From contig JACQZT010000060.1 in assembly GCA_016213755.1 (NCBI GenBank), positions 1-32,150 on the forward strand: DNA of 32,150 bases. The letters are read 5' to 3'. The number at the start of each line of letters is the position of its first letter. Within the stretch, counting starts at the first letter, position 1. This DNA is from Acidobacteriota bacterium (GTDB taxonomy: Bacteria > Acidobacteriota > Terriglobia > Bryobacterales > Bryobacteraceae). Position numbers and translations under genes: made by a program. The notes under the pieces were generated by a model. That model ran no database searches. It was given only the letters and a program-made list of their open reading frames with translations, and had not been told where the DNA came from. Of this stretch, positions 28,622-32,150 are shown piece after piece.

Positions 28622-29109
28622 CGGGTTCATTCACCGTTGAACCGCTTGCGCCCGGCGACGCTCGCACGGAGTTCACCTGCGGGGTCGATGCGCTGGACCG
28701 GTACTTCCGAGAACAGGCCGGACAGGATGTGCGCCGTCGCACCACGGCGTGTTTTGTGGCCCGCGAGATCGCCACCGGCAGGATTGCCGGGTACTACACG
28801 CTGGCCGCGGGCGGCATTTTCCTCGCCGACATGCCCGCCTCGCTAGTTAAGCGTCTGCCGCGCTACCCTTCCGTTCCCGTCGCGCGTTTGGGACGCCTCG
28901 CCGTCGCTCTCGACTATCACGGGCTCGGGCTCGGGGGCGCCCTGCTGTGGGATGCCATGGACCGCGCCGCCCGGTCCGAGGTTGCCGTTTACGCGCTGGT
29001 CGTGGATGCCAAGGACGAACGAGCGGAGAGGTTTTATCGCCATCATGGTTTTGTCGCCTTCGGCAGCGCGCCCGGGAAGCTCCTGCTGCCGTTGTCCGCT
29101 CGGAGATGA
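28618..29109 (+). CDS. GNAT acetyltransferase toxin (TacT/AtaT type)
   Basis: This 163-residue GNAT protein has the TacT pattern: FTCGVDALDRYFREQAGQD near the start, GYYTLAAGG, an acetyl-CoA loop in LDYHGLGLGGALLWDA, and Tyr140 in ERAERFYRHHGF as the likely general acid. TacT-type toxins acetylate the amino acid on charged tRNA and stop translation. Its ATG overlaps the DUF1778 antitoxin stop by four bases, the standard order. The usual Gln/Arg at the start of the acetyl-CoA loop is replaced by Tyr-His, a small departure. The acetate kinase gene starts 39 bases later on the same strand but has its own -10 box. Confidence 0.9.
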   Translation: MTGSFTVEPLAPGDARTEFTCGVDALDRYFREQAGQDVRRRTTACFVAREIATGRIAGYYTLAAGGIFLADMPASLVKRLPRYPSVPVARLGRLAVALDYHGLGLGGALLWDAMDRAARSEVAVYALVVDAKDERAERFYRHHGFVAFGSAPGKLLLPLSARR

Positions 29110-29133
29110 AGGGCGAATCACTCCTCCGGCGGC

Positions 29134-29142
29134 TGCTATACT
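29134..29142 (+). promoter_or_regulatory. Extended -10 promoter of a leaderless ackA
   Basis: TGCTATACT is a TGn-extended -10 box. It ends six bases before the GTG start at 29149, so transcription should begin at the start codon. The six bases (GCGGCG) contain no Shine-Dalgarno. No good -35 was found. Confidence 0.5.
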
Positions 29143-29148
29143 GCGGCG

Positions 29149-30288
29149 GTGAAGGTCCTGGTTCTGAATTGCGGCAGTTCGTCGGTCAAGTACCAGGTGG
29201 TCGAGACCAGCCCGCAACAAATGGAATCGTCCACGGACCGCGTGCTGGGACGCGGCACGGTTGAGAATGTCGTTTCGAGCGAGGCCGTGCAAACGGCCAT
29301 CGCCACGATCCTGGCTTCCTCCGATGGGATCGACGCCGTGGGCCATCGCATTGTTCACGGCGGCGAACGGTTTTCGCACTCGGTCATTGTCACCGAGACG
29401 ATGGCGCGCGAGATCGAAGAGCTGAGCGAACTGGCGCCGCTGCACAATCCGCACAATCTTCGGGGCTACTATGCCGCACATGCGGCTCTGCCATTCGTTC
29501 CGCAGGTGGCGGTGTTCGATACCGCGTTTCACCAGACCCTGCCGCCGTATGCCTATCTCTACGCGCTGCCGTACGAGCAGTACTTGCGCCACAAGGTTCG
29601 CCGCTACGGCTTTCACGGCACCTCGTACCGCTACATCGCGCAGCGCTACGCGTGGCTGCACCAGGCGCCGCCGGAGCGCTTCAAGCTGATCTGCTGCCAT
29701 CTCGGCAACGGCTGCTCGACCTGCGCCATCGACGGCGGCCGGTCGGTGGAAACCTCCATGGGCTTCACGCCACTGGAGGGCCTGATCATGGGCACGCGCA
29801 CGGGCGACATCGACGCCGCGGCGGTCCTGCACCTGATGGACCGGGAGGGCCTGGACCTCGCGGCGATCGGCGAGTTATTGAACAAGAAGAGCGGCCTGCT
29901 GGGCCTTTCGGGTTTGTCGAACGACATCCGCACGGTGATCGAGCACGCCGAGCGGGGCCACGAACGCGCGCGCCTGGCCATCGACGCCTTCTGCCATCGC
30001 ATCCGGAAATACATCGGCGCGCACTACGCCGTGCTCAACGGCGCCGACGCCCTGGTCTTCACCGGCGGCATTGGCGAGAACCGGCACACCATTCGCGCGC
30101 AGGTCTGCGAGTCTCTCGAAGCGCTGGGCATCGCCATCGACCCGGAGAAGAACCTCGCCGCCGCCGGGCGCGAGATGGACATCTCGGCCGAGGGCGCCAA
30201 AACCCGCGTGTGGGTGATTCCCACGCACGAAGAACTGCTCATCGCGCGCGAGACGATGCTGTGCCTGCTTGCGCCTGAATCGCGGTGA
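29149..30288 (+). CDS. ackA: Acetate kinase
   Basis: This 379-residue ASKHA-fold enzyme interconverts acetyl phosphate + ADP and acetate + ATP. Signatures in order: VLNCGSSSVKY (phosphate loop), GHRIVHGGERFS, FDTAFHQTLP, CHLGNGCSTCAIDGGRSVETSMGFTPLEGLIMGTRTGDID and FTGGIGENRHTIR. Length is slightly below the usual 395-400. The GTG start is fixed by the first beta strand and by a -10 box six bases upstream. Its partner pta lies head-on on the opposite strand and overlaps its last 50 bases. Together they convert acetyl-CoA to acetate with ATP gain or, in reverse, activate acetate. Confidence 0.96.
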   Translation: MKVLVLNCGSSSVKYQVVETSPQQMESSTDRVLGRGTVENVVSSEAVQTAIATILASSDGIDAVGHRIVHGGERFSHSVIVTETMAREIEELSELAPLHNPHNLRGYYAAHAALPFVPQVAVFDTAFHQTLPPYAYLYALPYEQYLRHKVRRYGFHGTSYRYIAQRYAWLHQAPPERFKLICCHLGNGCSTCAIDGGRSVETSMGFTPLEGLIMGTRTGDIDAAAVLHLMDREGLDLAAIGELLNKKSGLLGLSGLSNDIRTVIEHAERGHERARLAIDAFCHRIRKYIGAHYAVLNGADALVFTGGIGENRHTIRAQVCESLEALGIAIDPEKNLAAAGREMDISAEGAKTRVWVIPTHEELLIARETMLCLLAPESR

Positions 30289-31258
30289 CCACGCCCACGT
30301 TGTAGATGTCTTCCACCGAGCAGCCGCGCGACAGGTCGTTGCCGGCCTTGGCCAGCCCCTGGAGAAACGGCCCGATGGCCGCTGCGTCGCCCAGCCGCTC
30401 CACCATCTTGTAGGCGATGTTGGCCGAAGCCAGGTCCGGAAAGATGAGGGTGTTGGCGGCGCCGGCCACCGTCGAGCCGGGCGCCTTGGAGCGGCCCACC
30501 GCCGGAACCAGAGCCGCGTCGGCCTGCAACTCGCCATCCGCGTGCAGTTCCGGCGCGCGGGCGCGCACGATGCGCAGCGCTTCCACCACTTTTTCCGAAG
30601 CGCGGTGCTTGCCGCTGCCCTTGGTGGAGAACGACAGCAGCGCTACCGACGGCTCCACGCCTAGCAGTGTCCGAACGCTGTGCGCGGTGGCGATGGCGAT
30701 ATCGGCCAGTTGCACCGAGCTGGGTTCGATGTTGATGGCGCAATCCGACAGCGCCAGTACGCCGTTGTGCCCGAAGCTCCGGTCGCGCACGCACAGGAAG
30801 AAGACGCTCGAAACCGTGCGCACGCCGGCCGCGGTGCCGATGCACTGCAATCCCGCGCGCACCGCTTCGGCGGTAGTAGTGGAGGCCCCGCCCACGCAGC
30901 CGTCGGCATCGCCCGCGGCCAGCATCAGCTTGGCGAAGTAAAGCGGCCGGCGCGCCGTCATCTCCGCTTCCATGTGGGTTACGCCGCGCGAACGGCGCCG
31001 CTCGTAGTACACCGCGGCGTACTTCTTGATGTTGGGCGAGCTTTCCGGCTCGAGGAACTCGATCTCGCGCGGCGCCTGCGCCGGCCGCGGGCCGATCAGA
31101 ATCGGCTCCAGGAGCCCGTCGCGCTTGAGCCGAACGGCCGCCTCGATCACGCGCCCGTCGTCGCCTTCCGGAAACACGATCCGCATCTTGGGCCGCTGCG
31201 CGCGGGCGCGCTCGAGGTGGCCGGCCATGAACTCGACGGCGGAGGGCGGGAGGCTCAT
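30239..31258 (-). CDS. pta: Phosphate acetyltransferase
   Basis: This 339-residue PTA/PTB-family enzyme makes acetyl phosphate from acetyl-CoA and phosphate. RIVFPEGDDGRVIEAAVRL opens the domain, GCVGGASTTTAEAVRAGL and FLCVRDRSFGHNGVLALSDCAINIEP cover the active-site cleft, and LLSFSTKGSGKH and NTLIFPDLASANIAYKMVERLG complete the signature. It is the short form without the N-terminal DRTGG region. ATG 31258 is preferred: it begins one base after the sulfatase stop (TGAGATG) and fits the domain start; GTG 31288 would overlap the sulfatase gene by 29 bases. The choice of butyrate-type substrate cannot be excluded, but ackA next door favours acetate. Confidence 0.93.
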   Translation of the reverse strand: MSLPPSAVEFMAGHLERARAQRPKMRIVFPEGDDGRVIEAAVRLKRDGLLEPILIGPRPAQAPREIEFLEPESSPNIKKYAAVYYERRRSRGVTHMEAEMTARRPLYFAKLMLAAGDADGCVGGASTTTAEAVRAGLQCIGTAAGVRTVSSVFFLCVRDRSFGHNGVLALSDCAINIEPSSVQLADIAIATAHSVRTLLGVEPSVALLSFSTKGSGKHRASEKVVEALRIVRARAPELHADGELQADAALVPAVGRSKAPGSTVAGAANTLIFPDLASANIAYKMVERLGDAAAIGPFLQGLAKAGNDLSRGCSVEDIYNVGVVTAIQAQAGTASSRAR

Positions 31259-31259
31259 C

Positions 31260-32150
31260 TCAATCGACCTCGTCGACGCCCCGCTCATGCAACGATTCCG
31301 GCGCGTTGGTCTTGGGCATCCACTTTGCCAGGTCCTGCTTCACCGGCGCGAACTCGGGTTTCGAAGCCAGGTTGGTCCACTCCATTTCGTCCTTGGAACG
31401 GTCGTACAACTCCTCGCCGCCGTCGCTGTAACGAATGTAGCGCCAGCGTTCGGTGCGCACCGAGTGGTTGTTCTTGAGATATGTTGTCACCGAAGGCCGG
31501 TCCCAGCGCGCGTTCGGGTCTTTGAGCAACGGCAGGAGGCTCGCTCCCTCGCAGGGGCGCTGCTTGAGCCCGCAGACGTCGATCAGCGTCGGGTAAATGT
31601 CCATCAGGTTGGTCGAACGCGGGCAGCGCCCGCCCGGTTTGGTCAAGCCGGGCGAGGACATCATGAGCACGTTGTGGGTGGCCTCTTCCCACAGCGAGAA
31701 CTTGCGCCAATGGAGCTTCTCGCCCAGGTGCCAGCCGTGGTCGCTCCACAGCACCACGGTGGTGTTCTTGGTGTAGGCGCTGCCCTCGAAGGCGTCCAGG
31801 AGGCGGCCCAGCATGGTGTCGGCGAAACGGATGCAGGCCAGGTATCCCTGCACCGCCTTGCGCCACTGCTTGTACTGGATCACCCTGCGGTGGTCGCCCT
31901 CGGGCCGGGCGAACTTCTTGCCGATGGGAGGAACGTCGTCCAGGTCGTCGTCCTTGACGTTGGGCAAGGTGACCTTGCCGGCCGGGTACATGTCGAAGTA
32001 TTTACCCGGCACGTACCAGGACAGGTGCGGGCGAAACAGGCCCACGCCCAGGAAGAAGGGCCGGTCCTGTTTGCGAGCCAGTTCGCGCTTGGCCCACTCG
32101 ACCACTTTGTAGTCGCCCATCTCCGAATCGGGCACGTTGAGCGGGCTCCA
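31260..32150 (-). CDS. Sulfatase, C-terminal part (partial; iduronate-2-sulfatase-like)
   Basis: 296 residues are visible; the N-terminal half lies beyond the window edge. FFLGVGLFRPHLSW, VLWSDHGWHLGEKLHWRKFSLWEEATH (metal-binding Asp-His and a Lys contacting sulfate) and STNLMDIYPTLIDVCGL are standard for the arylsulfatase family, and the LHWRKFSLWEEATH segment is closest to iduronate-2-sulfatase-like members. The Cys/Ser of the formylglycine motif would be upstream and cannot be checked. It should remove sulfate esters from polysaccharides or glycosaminoglycans outside the cytoplasm. Its stop lies one base from the pta start, so the two may share a transcript. Confidence 0.9.
   Translation of the reverse strand, partial: WSPLNVPDSEMGDYKVVEWAKRELARKQDRPFFLGVGLFRPHLSWYVPGKYFDMYPAGKVTLPNVKDDDLDDVPPIGKKFARPEGDHRRVIQYKQWRKAVQGYLACIRFADTMLGRLLDAFEGSAYTKNTTVVLWSDHGWHLGEKLHWRKFSLWEEATHNVLMMSSPGLTKPGGRCPRSTNLMDIYPTLIDVCGLKQRPCEGASLLPLLKDPNARWDRPSVTTYLKNNHSVRTERWRYIRYSDGGEELYDRSKDEMEWTNLASKPEFAPVKQDLAKWMPKTNAPESLHERGVDEVD

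Overview
The window looks like a piece of an Acidobacteriota chromosome, probably from the Bryobacterales/Solibacter side. That placement is inferred from gene content and style: high G+C, frequent GTG starts and overlapping genes; Tat-signal glycoside hydrolases and Gfo/Idh/MocA proteins; a DUF4838 protein; a sulfatase; an ECF sigma/zinc-finger anti-sigma pair; and many small toxin-antitoxin modules. No rRNA, tRNA, CRISPR array, insertion sequence or phage gene was seen. There is no gene-free stretch over 300 bases; the longest gap is 5438-5653.

Layout. 1-2543: the end of one hybrid sensor kinase and a complete second one. 2601-3240 (minus): a HepT/MntA toxin-antitoxin pair. 3347-5437: an exported GH50/GH42-like glycoside hydrolase. 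5654-10048: four tightly packed genes for surface-sugar chemistry (NAD-dependent sugar epimerase; GT2 glycosyltransferase fused to a flippase-like membrane domain; a 56-residue membrane peptide; an FAD enzyme of the UDP-galactopyranose mutase/amine oxidase type). 10072-13808 (minus): DUF4838 protein followed by a Tat-type Gfo/Idh/MocA oxidoreductase. 13897-14765 (minus): ECF sigma factor and anti-sigma. 14905-20751: TolC, lipoprotein adaptor, RND pump and a DUF2892 peptide. 20820-23610 (minus): prolyl-tRNA synthetase and a class V aminotransferase-like enzyme. 23658-24321 (minus): VapBC-type pair. 24383-27548 (minus): class IV-like deacetylase and quinol nitric oxide reductase. 27603-29109: two toxin-antitoxin pairs back to back (AbrB/PIN on minus, DUF1778/GNAT on plus). 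29149-32150: acetate kinase (plus) meeting phosphotransacetylase (minus), whose upstream neighbour is a sulfatase cut by the window end.

How the parts fit. The glycoside hydrolase, DUF4838 protein, oxidoreductase and sulfatase suggest growth on complex, partly sulfated polysaccharides. AckA and Pta would handle acetate overflow, and the quinol NO reductase would detoxify or respire NO. The four-gene 5654-10048 module looks like a self-contained route from a nucleotide sugar to a lipid-linked sugar and its movement across the membrane. It is the best candidate here for an undescribed system.

Two sequence-level patterns run across the window. First, several genes without a clear Shine-Dalgarno have a TAnnnT -10 box exactly six bases before the start codon, often with an upstream TGn, which suggests leaderless mRNAs. 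Second, a long palindrome bounded by CGGGGACAG/CTGTCCCCG occurs intact twice and as fragments twice, always between genes. Three of the four toxin-antitoxin pairs overlap by exactly 14 bases, and three have an inverted repeat lying on or against their own promoter.
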